From Bacillota bacterium (lineage in GTDB: Bacteria > Bacillota_A > Clostridia > Lachnospirales > Lachnospiraceae): DNA of 26,140 bases. The DNA lies in assembly GCA_023443925.1 (NCBI GenBank), contig JAEZSL010000189.1, forward strand, positions 1 through 26,140, read 5' to 3'. The position numbers and the translations under genes are program-made. This document shows positions 16,837 to 24,671 of this stretch, in pieces. The notes beneath the pieces are model-generated. The model worked only from the letters and a program-made list of their open reading frames with translations. It did not search any database and was not told the DNA's origin. Position 1 is the first letter of the stretch. Each line of letters begins with the position of its first letter.

Positions 16837-16913
16837 ATCAAAAAAGAGAAATACATAGAATTCATATTTGATTAGTAGGAATAGTTAAGCTTGTGTGTAA
16901 GAGGTGATTGTAG

Positions 16914-17081
16914 GTGGAGGATTGGAAGGGCAGTAATAATAAAAAGAATACGGTCAATGAAAAAGACATACAAAAGATTATTGAATTTATTGAGACCATA
17001 CAGTTTGGATCAATAATGCTTATCATTCAGGACGGAAAAATCGTCCAGATCGAAAAAAATGAAAAGGTAAGAATTAAGTAA
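16914..17081 (+). CDS. DUF2292 (YezD-like) small protein, copy 1
   Basis: 55-aa protein starting at GTG after a GAGGTG site (16901-16906). Core: IEFIETIQFGSIMLIIQDGK then IVQIEKNEKVRI. This matches the small DUF2292/YezD family, whose genes in Bacillus and others sit beside sulfate or sulfonate assimilation genes; the biochemical role is unknown. It is the first gene after the cluster promoter and is followed immediately by a terminator, so it can be expressed alone or in excess. A second copy lies at 18767, after the NifH-like gene. Confidence 0.85.
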   Translation: MEDWKGSNNKKNTVNEKDIQKIIEFIETIQFGSIMLIIQDGKIVQIEKNEKVRIK

Positions 17082-17092
17082 AACTAAGTTGA

Positions 17093-17104
17093 CTAGTTAA
17101 CTAG
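17093..17104. repeat. 12-bp perfect palindrome shared in outline with the region after the second DUF2292 gene
   Basis: CTAGTTAACTAG lies inside GTTGA-palindrome-AGGC. After the second DUF2292 gene the same frame occurs as GTTGA, CCAGTCCTCTGG (18946-18957), AGGC. The changes keep the outer pairing, so this may be a conserved RNA or DNA element. Confidence 0.6.
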
Positions 17105-17146
17105 AGGCTTTGGAAAGCACGAAAAGTGTATTCCAAAGCTTTTTTT
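17105..17146 (+). terminator. terminator after DUF2292 copy 1
   Basis: 9-bp stem GCTTTGGAA (17107-17115) / TTCCAAAGC (17131-17139) with an inner CAC/GTG pair, followed by T7. Confidence 0.88.
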
Positions 17147-17253
17147 GCTTATTAAAGCTATAACTTTTGATGTTTTGCTAGAGTAAGAGTTCATGTCTGA
17201 AAGGAGGCAGTGACATTAATATTAATTACCAGTTAAGAAGAAAGGAACAAAAA

Positions 17254-17694
17254 ATGGCAGCTTCGGAAGAAAAAATAAAAGAATACTTAAAAATGAACCA
17301 GACAATCATTTTAGCCACCGCAGATAAGGATGGAGTTCCGGATATACGGACACTTGGAGGATATGGTCTGTCGGATTACATAATATATTTTTCAACTTTA
17401 AAAACAAGCAATAAGGTTAAGCAGATTGAAAACAAGAAAGAAGTGGCTGTATTTATACAGCATGAAAATCAGTTTATCTCAAAATTTTTTAATGTTACCA
17501 TCTATGGAGAAGCAGTATTATTGCAAGAAGAATCGGAATATGACAACGGCAAAACCCTTATTTTATCCAGAAGGCCGTCTCTTAAAATTTGTAAGGATAC
17601 CCACAATATATATAAAGTAATACCTAAAAAATTAAAGGTGCTGGATTATAGCCAACAAAATCTTAAGGAGAGGATATCAATCCTTGAGTTTTAA
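17254..17694 (+). CDS. pyridoxamine-5'-phosphate-oxidase-like flavin split-barrel protein
   Basis: 146-aa cytoplasmic protein of the FMN-binding split-barrel (PNPOx-like) superfamily. The opening EEKIKEYLKMNQTIILATAD and the strand pattern PDIRTLGGYGLSDYIIYFST then SNKVKQIENKKEVAVFIQH are typical, and FNVTIYGEAVLL forms a later strand. Members bind FMN, F420 or haem, so this could be an electron carrier or an accessory redox enzyme for the reductase beside it; that is inference. The ATG has AAAGGA 7 nt upstream. A perfect AAAGGAGG also sits at 17200-17207 without an obvious partner start codon. No clear promoter is seen between it and the terminator upstream. Confidence 0.8.
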   Translation: MAASEEKIKEYLKMNQTIILATADKDGVPDIRTLGGYGLSDYIIYFSTLKTSNKVKQIENKKEVAVFIQHENQFISKFFNVTIYGEAVLLQEESEYDNGKTLILSRRPSLKICKDTHNIYKVIPKKLKVLDYSQQNLKERISILEF

Positions 17695-17831
17695 GACAGA
17701 ACCTTTCAAAACAGGCTGAAGAGGGGGAGCTCTAAGAATATTATCGAAGAATCAGTTCAAAGTTATCGTTAATAAAGGCTTTGTCACTAAAGCTTGAATA
17801 CAATCGTTTGACCTGAGAAGGAGAATAAAGC

Positions 17832-18707
17832 ATGGCAAAAATTAAGCAAATTGCAATCTATGGGAAAGGAGGCATCGGAAAGTCAACAACGACATCCAAC
17901 ATAAGTGCCGCATTATCAAAACTCGGATACAAAGTTATGCAGTTTGGCTGTGATCCAAAGAGTGATTCTACCAATACTTTAAGAGATGGGGAGTATATTC
18001 CCACGGTACTTGATACGTTGCGGGAAAAGAATACGGTAAAGGCAAGAGAGGTAATATTTGAAGGTTTTAACGGGATATACTGTGTGGAAGCCGGAGGCCC
18101 GGCACCCGGTGTGGGCTGTGCCGGCCGGGGAATTATTACGGCGGTCCAGTTATTTAAACAGCAGAATGTATTTGAAGACCTTGGTATCGATATTGTAATT
18201 TACGATGTGTTAGGCGATGTTGTCTGCGGCGGTTTTGCAGTACCGATCAGGGAAGGTATCGCAGAGCATGTATTTACAGTTTCCTCGGCTGACTTTATGA
18301 GTGTTTATGCTTCTAATAACTTATTTAAAGGGATACAAAGATATTCCAATAACGGCGGAGCACTACTGGGCGGCATTATAGCCAATTCCATTAATCAGCC
18401 CTATTCCAAAAATATAATAGACGATTTTGCAGAACGTACCCAAACACAAATAATGCAGTATGTTCCGCGTTCGGTCACGGTTACCCAAAGTGAGCTAAGG
18501 GGTAAAACCACCATCGAAGCAGCGCCTGATTCAACCCAGGCCGCCATCTATACCGAACTGGCCAAGAGAATTGCCGCTCATGAAAAGTCCACCGTACCGG
18601 CACCTTTAGATACGGCTGACCTGCGTAAATGGGCCTCCGATTGGGGAAATGAGCTTTTGGAGCTGGAAAGCGGAGTGGTAGTTGGCGGGCTCCAGGCAGG
18701 AATTTAA
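17832..18707 (+). CDS. NifH-like ATP-dependent reductase (Fe protein) of a nitrogenase-like complex
   Basis: Predicted homodimeric Fe-S ATPase that passes electrons to the NifD/NifK-like partner. The 291 aa contain P-loop [10 protein letters not shown] (11-20), switch region GCDPKSDST (39-47), and both ligands of the bridging [4Fe-4S] cluster: Cys96 in GVGCAGRG and Cys132 in DVVCGGF. Arg99 matches the arginine that is ADP-ribosylated in true NifH. AGAAGGAG ends 8 nt before the ATG. Similarity to NifH is high, but the rest of the cluster (no nifB, nifE or nifN, with sulfur genes nearby) argues for a nitrogenase-like enzyme rather than nitrogen fixation. A DUF2292 gene and a terminator follow, so it is transcribed apart from its partner subunits unless read-through occurs. 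Confidence 0.93.
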   Translation: MAKIKQIAIYGKGGIGKSTTTSNISAALSKLGYKVMQFGCDPKSDSTNTLRDGEYIPTVLDTLREKNTVKAREVIFEGFNGIYCVEAGGPAPGVGCAGRGIITAVQLFKQQNVFEDLGIDIVIYDVLGDVVCGGFAVPIREGIAEHVFTVSSADFMSVYASNNLFKGIQRYSNNGGALLGGIIANSINQPYSKNIIDDFAERTQTQIMQYVPRSVTVTQSELRGKTTIEAAPDSTQAAIYTELAKRIAAHEKSTVPAPLDTADLRKWASDWGNELLELESGVVVGGLQAGI

Positions 18708-18766
18708 TAATATAAAGATAAAAAACAGTGTGAAAATAGAAGTGATAGGAAGAGGGGGATCATAGA

Positions 18767-18931
18767 ATGGACACGGACACATTTAAAAATCAGGTAGTAA
18801 ATCTGAAAAATCTAAAAGAGTTTGAATTGCTCATTAATTACCTGGCAGTACCCAGGTATGGATCTATTACTATTGTGATTCATGACGGGAAAGTGGTGCA
18901 GATCGAAAAAAATGAAAAATACAGGATTTAA
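18767..18931 (+). CDS. DUF2292 (YezD-like) small protein, copy 2
   Basis: 54-aa paralogue of the protein at 16914. The ends are nearly identical (YGSITIVIHDGKVVQIEKNE versus FGSIMLIIQDGKIVQIEKNE), and even the DNA of QIEKNEK is unchanged, while the N-terminal halves differ. The ATG follows AGAGGGGG. It lies 59 nt after the NifH-like gene and before a terminator, mirroring the arrangement of copy 1. It is too short for routine gene calling but supported by family match, ribosome site and paralogue. A link to sulfur metabolism is known for the family; the mechanism is not. Confidence 0.85.
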   Translation: MDTDTFKNQVVNLKNLKEFELLINYLAVPRYGSITIVIHDGKVVQIEKNEKYRI

Positions 18932-18959
18932 AAGCAGCAGGTTGACCAGTCCTCTGGAG

Positions 18960-19015
18960 GCCGGGTTGAAAACATAAGTAGTGCATAATACTTAAATTTC
19001 AGCCTGGCTTTTTTG
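18960..19015 (+). terminator. terminator after DUF2292 copy 2
   Basis: 12-bp stem with G-T pairs, GCCGGGTTGAAA (18960-18971) / TTTCAGCCTGGC (18997-19008), with inner AAGTA/TACTT pairing, then a T run. Confidence 0.82.
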
Positions 19016-19301
19016 TATCCAGCAGCAGGTAAATTATGTAAAAATTTGAAAGCCCAGAAAAAGCAATAGGATGGAGTTTATTATGGAAATTAAAAGATAA
19101 AAGAAATTTTATTATGAAAATAGAAAAGTTATAAAAAATATAATTGAAGTTATGTTAAATTAATTCAGACCGGAATGGCGGCAAAATGTTAAATTAATTC
19201 AGATCAGAATGGCGGAAAGTGGTATTTGTAATTTAAATGGCATGTAAAAAGTTAACAGAATAAAGTTGATAACGAAGTTGAATGTGAAGGGAGGATTTGT
19301 T
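19016..19301. other. intergenic region before the NifK-like gene, with a tandem direct repeat
   Basis: With the terminator above this makes a 370-base gap without a gene. It is AT-rich and holds the 30-bp repeat pair at 19152-19215. No convincing promoter hexamers were found, although transcription should restart here if the terminator works. Confidence 0.5.
19152..19215 (+). repeat. tandem 30-bp direct repeat, possible operator
   Basis: Copies at 19152-19181 and 19186-19215 match at 28 of 30 positions, with a 34-bp period. The unit begins ATGTTAAATTAATTCAGA and ends GAATGGCGG. It lies about 90 nt before the NifK-like start. Confidence 0.85.
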
Positions 19302-20636
19302 TTGGCAGAATTTATTGATCGTGCAAAATTTTCTTGTGCTCTTGGAGGAGCACTGACAACAATTGCGGGAATCCCGGGAGTAGTACCCATAGTTCATGCT
19401 TCAGGCGGCTGTGCGGCAGCCTTGTCGGGAACCTATAACCTGGCAGCAGGTTACCGGGGAACGGGTTACTGCGGCGGAGCCATGATACCGACTACAAATA
19501 TATCGGAAAATAACATCGTTTTCGGCGGGGAGGAACGGCTTACCGAACAAATAGAAAATTCTTTAGAAATTCTGGATGCCGACTTGTTTGTGGTCGTAAC
19601 CGGATGTCAGGTAGAAATCATAGGGGACGATGCGGTAAGCGTAGCCGGCAGATACCGGGACAAAAACGTAATCGGTGCCAGTACACCGGGGTTTTCCGGC
19701 AACACTTTTAAAGGTTATGATGCTGTCTTGAATACCATCATAAAAGAGGTAATAGAACTTTCTCCGGAAAAGGATGAAAATACGGTAAATCTGTTGGGTA
19801 CGGTACCGGGGCATGATGTATTTTACCGGGGTAATCTGGATGAAATAAAAAGGCTGCTGGGTTTAATCGGGGTGAAGACAGGTACTTTTTTTGGAACCGG
19901 TGAGAGTGTGGACTCCATCCGTCAGTATGGGAAAGCGTCCTTAAATATCCTGTTTTCCGAACAGGCCGGTCTAAAACCCTGCGAGACCTTTAAAGAACTG
20001 CATAACATTCCTTATATTACGGCGGATTTACCGGTTGGCCCCTCCGGCACGGAAGAATTTCTAATCCGGGTCGGCAATGAATTAAATATCAGTCCCTATA
20101 TTATTAATAATGTCATCGAAGAAGAAAAAAAGAATTATTATTCCTATCTGGAACGAATTGTTGATATTTATTCGGACATTGATTTTCAAAGATATGCCAT
20201 TGTTGTTGCAGACAGTTATTATGCCTTTGCTCTTACCAGGTTTTTAGCCAATGATTTAGGGTGGGTTCCTCATCTGACCTCCATAAATGATATTCGTACC
20301 GGGGAGGAGCAGCATGCTTATCTGGCTAAATTTAGTGGGTTGACCTCAGAAACCAGACCCAAAGTAATATTTGAGGAAAATGCCGGAGCTCTGGTAAAAG
20401 AAATCAGAAACAGCTGGCCTTATCCTTCGAATGAAAAATATTATGATGCCCTGGGTCCGGCCTTTGTAATAGGCAGCGGGATAGAGCGGAATCTGGCGGA
20501 AAAAATCGGTGCCGGCTTTTTAGCCGTAGCATTTCCGGTCAGCAACCGGGTGGTGTTAAATAAAGGATATGCTGGTTTTAAAGGCGGCCTGACACTGGTG
20601 GAAGATTTAATAACCCAGTTAGTTGCGGCACGGTAA
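19302..20636 (+). CDS. NifK-like subunit of a nitrogenase-like complex
   Basis: 444-aa member of the nitrogenase component-1 family, probable partner of the NifD-like protein that follows. Cys12 (KFSCALGG), Cys37 (ASGGCAA) and Cys102 (TGCQVEIIGDD) match the P-cluster ligand positions, and Cys57 is an extra nearby cysteine. The C-terminal FPVSNRVV then GYAGFKGGL is NifK/NifN-like, and no cofactor ligands are apparent, as expected for the beta-type chain. The start is TTG because AAGGGAGG (19287-19294) stands 7 nt before it; an upstream in-frame TTG at 19266 has no site. The gene precedes its NifD-like partner, the reverse of nifHDK. Distinguishing K-like from D-like relies on motif reading by eye. 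Confidence 0.87.
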   Translation: MAEFIDRAKFSCALGGALTTIAGIPGVVPIVHASGGCAAALSGTYNLAAGYRGTGYCGGAMIPTTNISENNIVFGGEERLTEQIENSLEILDADLFVVVTGCQVEIIGDDAVSVAGRYRDKNVIGASTPGFSGNTFKGYDAVLNTIIKEVIELSPEKDENTVNLLGTVPGHDVFYRGNLDEIKRLLGLIGVKTGTFFGTGESVDSIRQYGKASLNILFSEQAGLKPCETFKELHNIPYITADLPVGPSGTEEFLIRVGNELNISPYIINNVIEEEKKNYYSYLERIVDIYSDIDFQRYAIVVADSYYAFALTRFLANDLGWVPHLTSINDIRTGEEQHAYLAKFSGLTSETRPKVIFEENAGALVKEIRNSWPYPSNEKYYDALGPAFVIGSGIERNLAEKIGAGFLAVAFPVSNRVVLNKGYAGFKGGLTLVEDLITQLVAAR

Positions 20637-20655
20637 CAGAGAGAGGAGATCTGAA

Positions 20656-22194
20656 ATGGCAAATTCCAATTACGTTGAAAGTTTAACTTATCAGTTTTTA
20701 AAGGCGGCAGCACCGCCGACCCGTGAAGAAAGAATCGGTGCCTGTCATGCCTTCTGTGGTTCCTGCAGACAGCTAAAGGACGGTCTGCAAAGCGGCTGTG
20801 CACAGCTGCAGGACCGGAAGTTTTCCCAAAGCGGCGGCTGTCAGCTGACCCTGGCCGTTGGGATCGTAAGCAGTTTATCCAATGTGGTGATGATTATCCA
20901 TTCCCCTCTGGGGTGCTGCTCCAATTTCGTTGGCACCGGAGGCCTGCGTAAAACCATGAGGGCTTCAAAAGGCAAACCAGAGGAGGAGTTTGTATGGCTC
21001 CATACCAATCTGGATGAGCTGGATGTTGTACAGGGAGGTACGGATAAATTAAGAAAGGCAATTCTCTATGCCGAAAAGGAATACCATCCGGAAGCCATCA
21101 TCATTGCCAACGGCTGTGTACCCGGTATAATCGGTGATGATATTGATTCCCTGGTAAATACCCTGCAGGAAAGGGTTTCTGCCAGATTAGTACCGGTTCA
21201 CTGTGAAGGGTTTAAAAGTAAATTTGTAGCCTCCGGGTATGATTCTGCTTATCATGGAGTTTTACGGTATCTGCTGGAACCGGCGAAAAAGTATGAAAGC
21301 ATCATACCAAGGGAAGAGAGTGCTGCACTGGATCAGGTTAAAATAAGCCGCACCGTTAATATTTTTAATGTGGGCTCCAACAGTTACGGGGACGAAGCTG
21401 AATTATCTAGACTTGTCCGTGCTTTGGGATTGATACCAAAGGTTCTGCCTCTGCATGCATCTTTAGAGGAGCTGGCCCATATGGGGGAAGCGGCTTTAAA
21501 CGTCAGTATCTGTGCCCCCCACGATGATTATCTGCTGGGACATTTGAAAGAACGATTTGGAACGGATTACCTCATTGATACCCTGCCGATTGGTATCCGA
21601 AATACCAATCAGTGGATTCGTCTCATTGCCGGGCGTTTTCATCTGGAGGAGGAAGCGGAAAAACTCATACGTTTTGAAAATGCTCAGCTGCTGGAAGCAT
21701 TGGAACCCCTTAAGCATGTTTTAGAGGGAAAAAGCATTTTTGTTGGAGGGGGAGAAACCAGAATCTTAACAACTGCGGAATTTTTTGCTTCTCTTGGCAT
21801 GAATCTGGTAGGTGTCAAAGCCCATAATGTTGACCGGTTTGTAGAAAATATTCTGGATGACCTGGATAACCAGGAATTAATCATTGAAGTAGCGGCGGGA
21901 CAGCCGGCAGAGGAATTAAATCTTTTAAAAAGGTTAAAGCCGGATCTGTACATCGGCCATATGAATGCCAATGGCTGGGTTACAAAACTTGGGATACCAA
22001 ATCTTCCGTTATTCGGCCAGACCCTTAATTATATGGGATATTCCGGTGCCTTCGAACTGGCCAGAAAGGCGGTTAAAATATTAAAGAACACCAATTTTGT
22101 CAGGAATATCTCTGCTAATGTAAAACTGCCATTAAGCGAGGCCTGGTATGCAAGAGATCCAAAAGAAAACATTAAGGAGCTTGATATTTATTAA
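20656..22194 (+). CDS. NifD-like catalytic subunit of a nitrogenase-like complex
   Basis: 512-aa component-1 family protein, probable active-site chain. Cys62, Cys87/Cys88 and Cys154 (ANGCVPGIIGDD) fit the P-cluster ligands. Cys286 in LNVSICAPHDD aligns with the cofactor-ligating Cys275 of NifD. The His195 position is Tyr195 (ASGYDSAYHG), and the segment that carries His442 in NifD reads FGQTLNYMGYSG with no His. An added N-terminal set Cys30, Cys34, Cys37, Cys48 could bind another metal cluster. The ATG is preceded by AGAGGAG at about 8 nt. It follows the NifK-like gene by 19 nt. The pattern suggests a complex metal cofactor and a substrate other than N2. Alignments were made by eye. Confidence 0.88.
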   Translation: MANSNYVESLTYQFLKAAAPPTREERIGACHAFCGSCRQLKDGLQSGCAQLQDRKFSQSGGCQLTLAVGIVSSLSNVVMIIHSPLGCCSNFVGTGGLRKTMRASKGKPEEEFVWLHTNLDELDVVQGGTDKLRKAILYAEKEYHPEAIIIANGCVPGIIGDDIDSLVNTLQERVSARLVPVHCEGFKSKFVASGYDSAYHGVLRYLLEPAKKYESIIPREESAALDQVKISRTVNIFNVGSNSYGDEAELSRLVRALGLIPKVLPLHASLEELAHMGEAALNVSICAPHDDYLLGHLKERFGTDYLIDTLPIGIRNTNQWIRLIAGRFHLEEEAEKLIRFENAQLLEALEPLKHVLEGKSIFVGGGETRILTTAEFFASLGMNLVGVKAHNVDRFVENILDDLDNQELIIEVAAGQPAEELNLLKRLKPDLYIGHMNANGWVTKLGIPNLPLFGQTLNYMGYSGAFELARKAVKILKNTNFVRNISANVKLPLSEAWYARDPKENIKELDIY

Positions 22195-22342
22195 CGGGAT
22201 TATTGATTTTTGCAGCCGGTGGTTCCGGATGCTATAAAAACAGGGAGCTCCAGTTGCTGTTTTAAGCGGATGGTAGCTTGTATTATCCAGAACCAGTAAC
22301 AGGAATTTTAAGAAGCGAATCAATTACGGAAAAGAGGGAAAG

Positions 22343-23311
22343 ATGAGCAGAATCGTTGAGAATTTAACAGAATTAATCGGTGACACACCCATATTAAAGC
22401 CACTGGCATTTTCAAAACTGGCTAAAATCAGGGAATCCGAACTGCTTTTTAAATTGGAGTATTTTAATCCTTTGGGCAGTGTAAAAGACCGGATTGCTTA
22501 TTCTATGATAAACGACGCGGAGGAAAAGGGTTTGTTAAGCAAAGACAGTGTCCTTATTGAACCCTCCAGCGGTAATACCGGGGTAGGCCTGGCTTTTGTA
22601 GCAGCTGCCAAAGGATATAGACTGATTATAACCATGCCGGATTCCATGAGTATCGAAAGACGCAGTCTGTTAACGGCACTTGGTGCGGAGCTGGTTTTGA
22701 CACCGGGGAGCCTTGGAATGAAGGGAGCCATACGAAAAGCGGAAGAACTAAATATACAAGTACCGAATAGTCTGATTTTACAGCAGTTTAATAATGGTGC
22801 GAATCCGGAGATACATAGGAAAACCACCGGGCCGGAGATCTGGGAGGCTACCGGTGGGAAAATTGATATTCTGGTGGCGGGAGTTGGAACCGGCGGAACC
22901 ATAACCGGAGCCGGAAGTTACTTAAAAGAGAGAAAAAAGGAGCTTCAGGTTATAGCGGTGGAACCCACAGCTTCCCCGGTACTCTCAGGGGGTAATCCGG
23001 GACCTCACAAAATTCAGGGAATCGGCGCGGGCTTTGTTCCTAAAGTATTAAAACTGGATGTGGTAGATGAAATATACAAAGTGCGAAACGAAGAAGCCAT
23101 AGATACCTCCAGAGTTCTGGCACGGGAGGAAGGCTTACTGGTGGGTATCTCTTCGGGAGCAGCCGCTTTTGCAGCCGCTAAGATAGCAAACCGGACGGAA
23201 AACAGGAACAAAGTAATACTGGCAATCTTGCCGGATACGGGGGAACGTTATTTATCCACGGAATTATTTAATTCGGTGCCGGAAGAAAAAAGCAGATTGT
23301 GGTATAGGTGA
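22343..23311 (+). CDS. cysK: cysteine synthase (O-acetylserine sulfhydrylase) family PLP enzyme
   Basis: 322-aa cytoplasmic enzyme joining sulfide to an activated serine to give cysteine. PLP-binding Lys48 lies in NPLGSVKDR, the substrate loop SSGNTG at 75-80, and the phosphate-binding GTGGTITG near 184-191; [13 protein letters not shown] at the N-terminus is classic for CysK. The ATG follows AGAGGG. It sits 148 nt after the NifD-like gene in the same direction, and its stop is 9 nt before the NifX-like gene. In this setting it would trap the sulfide or thiol released by the neighbouring reductase; that is inference. A cystathionine-forming or homoserine-acceptor activity cannot be excluded by sequence alone. 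Confidence 0.93.
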   Translation: MSRIVENLTELIGDTPILKPLAFSKLAKIRESELLFKLEYFNPLGSVKDRIAYSMINDAEEKGLLSKDSVLIEPSSGNTGVGLAFVAAAKGYRLIITMPDSMSIERRSLLTALGAELVLTPGSLGMKGAIRKAEELNIQVPNSLILQQFNNGANPEIHRKTTGPEIWEATGGKIDILVAGVGTGGTITGAGSYLKERKKELQVIAVEPTASPVLSGGNPGPHKIQGIGAGFVPKVLKLDVVDEIYKVRNEEAIDTSRVLAREEGLLVGISSGAAAFAAAKIANRTENRNKVILAILPDTGERYLSTELFNSVPEEKSRLWYR

Positions 23312-23320
23312 GGGAAGTTT

Positions 23321-23680
23321 ATGAAATATCGTATTGCCATCGGAAGCAGGGACAGAATTAATGTAACAGAGCATTTCGGACAGTGCAGCCGGTTTTATAT
23401 TATTGAGATAGACCAGGAGAATGACCGGATAATTCCGGTGGAAGAAAGAGAAACCGGAAGCAATAACCAATGCGGAAATCATCAGGAGGAACGGATCCGG
23501 GAAAAGATTGAGGCCTTAATGGATTGCCGGATTATTCTGGTGAAGCAAATCGGAGGTCAGTCCGAGAAACTGTTAAACCATTATGGTATCATCTCTCTGC
23601 AATATAATGGGCTGATAGAAGATGCCCTTAAGAAAATAATAAAATTTTATAAAAAGCAATTACTTGTACGGGAGGAGTAA
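23321..23680 (+). CDS. NifX/NafY-like iron-molybdenum-cofactor-binding domain protein
   Basis: 119-aa single-domain protein of the dinitrogenase iron-molybdenum cofactor biosynthesis family (as in NifX, NafY and the NifB C-terminus). The pattern RIAIGSRDRINVTEHFGQCSRFYI, with His18-Phe19-Gly20, marks the family; a second Cys-containing stretch near residue 51 (NNQCGNHQEE) is His/Cys-rich. Such proteins carry or guard Fe-S cofactor precursors, which fits a reductase with a complex cofactor. It is spaced 9 nt after cysK, and the ribosome site of the next gene overlaps its end. Confidence 0.85.
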   Translation: MKYRIAIGSRDRINVTEHFGQCSRFYIIEIDQENDRIIPVEERETGSNNQCGNHQEERIREKIEALMDCRIILVKQIGGQSEKLLNHYGIISLQYNGLIEDALKKIIKFYKKQLLVREE

Positions 23681-23684
23681 TTTT

Positions 23685-24671
23685 ATGGCCAAAGACTTAA
23701 AGGATACACATAAAACAGGTTTTGGGTTTGACTACCGGTCCGCCATTCCTGTTATTGCATTAACCATAACCTTGTTGACGGATATCTGCATACCCAACAG
23801 TCAGGAAGCAAAATACCGGGAACTTACCAATTTTCAAAGCATACTGTTTTTCTCCCTGGCAGTATCCGTAGTTTTATTGGTGCTGGCTTTATTCCGGGAA
23901 AACTTCCGAGAGAAATATTCGCATAAAGGCTGGTTTGTGGGAGGATTTATACTGTTTTTTAATGTGCTGAACATAGTAACGGTTAAATTTCTTTTATTGC
24001 CTCAGATTTATTTTCCAAGCTTAAACCGTGTTCTGAATGTTTATATAGAAGACCGATTGTTTTTACTGACTTGTCTTGGAAGTTCTTTCAGTCTGCTGGT
24101 TGAGGGCTTGGTTTTTGGAACCGCAGCCGGTGTGTTTACGGGAATACTGGTTGGCTGGAGCTTAAACTGGAATTATTGGATTTATCCGATTATCCGGATT
24201 CTTGGGCCTATACCTTCTTCTACCTGGATACCACTTGCATTGGTACTGTTCCCTACACCACGCTGGGCGGCTGTGTTTTTGATTGCTTTTGGTGTATGGT
24301 TCCAGATTACCATATTGACCAGTTCGGGAATTCAGAGCGTGAAGAAAACTTATTTTGAAGTTTCCTCAACACTTGGTGCCACCAATCTTCAGAATCTGTT
24401 TCGTATTGCCATACCGGATGCTCTGCCTTCTATTTTTCTGGGTTTTTTTAATGCCACCTGCAGCTCCTTTGTTGCGTTAATGGCGGCAGAAATGCTGGGG
24501 GTGAAAGCCGGAATCGGGTGGTATATCAACTGGCAGAAAGAAATGATATCCTATCCCAATGTATATGCAGCTTTAATTCTCATAGCCTTATTCTGCTATC
24601 TCTTTATTACCTTGCAGTTTAAGGTACGGGACAGACTGCTGGGCTGGCAGAAGGGAGTTATCAAATGGTAA
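23685..24671 (+). CDS. SsuC/TauC-like ABC importer permease with N-terminal extension
   Basis: Integral-membrane permease of the nitrate/sulfonate/taurine family, 328 aa against the usual ~260. The core from about residue 85 has the standard fold and the EAA loop EVSSTLGATNLQNLFRIAIP, which contacts the ATPase. The first ~80 residues add hydrophobic segments (about 21-41, 51-70) not usual for SsuC. ATG 23685 is chosen from GGGAGGAG at 23670-23677, inside the end of the NifX-like gene. It overlaps the ATPase gene by 7 nt, indicating coupled translation. Likely cargo is an organosulfur compound, by family and context. Confidence 0.88.
   Translation: MAKDLKDTHKTGFGFDYRSAIPVIALTITLLTDICIPNSQEAKYRELTNFQSILFFSLAVSVVLLVLALFRENFREKYSHKGWFVGGFILFFNVLNIVTVKFLLLPQIYFPSLNRVLNVYIEDRLFLLTCLGSSFSLLVEGLVFGTAAGVFTGILVGWSLNWNYWIYPIIRILGPIPSSTWIPLALVLFPTPRWAAVFLIAFGVWFQITILTSSGIQSVKKTYFEVSSTLGATNLQNLFRIAIPDALPSIFLGFFNATCSSFVALMAAEMLGVKAGIGWYINWQKEMISYPNVYAALILIALFCYLFITLQFKVRDRLLGWQKGVIKW

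Noticed and set aside
18729..18742. TGTGAAAATAGAAG, also found at 25603-25616
   Set aside because: A shared AT-rich 14-mer before two genes of the cluster; too short and A-rich to call a regulatory site without a genome-wide search.
17832..22194. True nitrogen-fixation (nif) operon
   Set aside because: No nifB, nifE, nifN or ferredoxin in the window, reversed K-D order, missing His195 and His442 equivalents, and sulfur-related neighbours. Genes outside the window could still change this.
17832..22194. Protochlorophyllide/chlorophyllide reductase or the F430 reductase CfbCD
   Set aside because: Two component-1 subunits of nitrogenase-like length with the cofactor Cys retained, no tetrapyrrole genes nearby, and a sulfur importer instead.
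22237..22263. AAAACAG/CTGTTTT hairpin between the NifD-like gene and cysK
   Set aside because: Short stem, large loop and a weak tail; not convincing as a terminator, so cysK is kept in the same unit.
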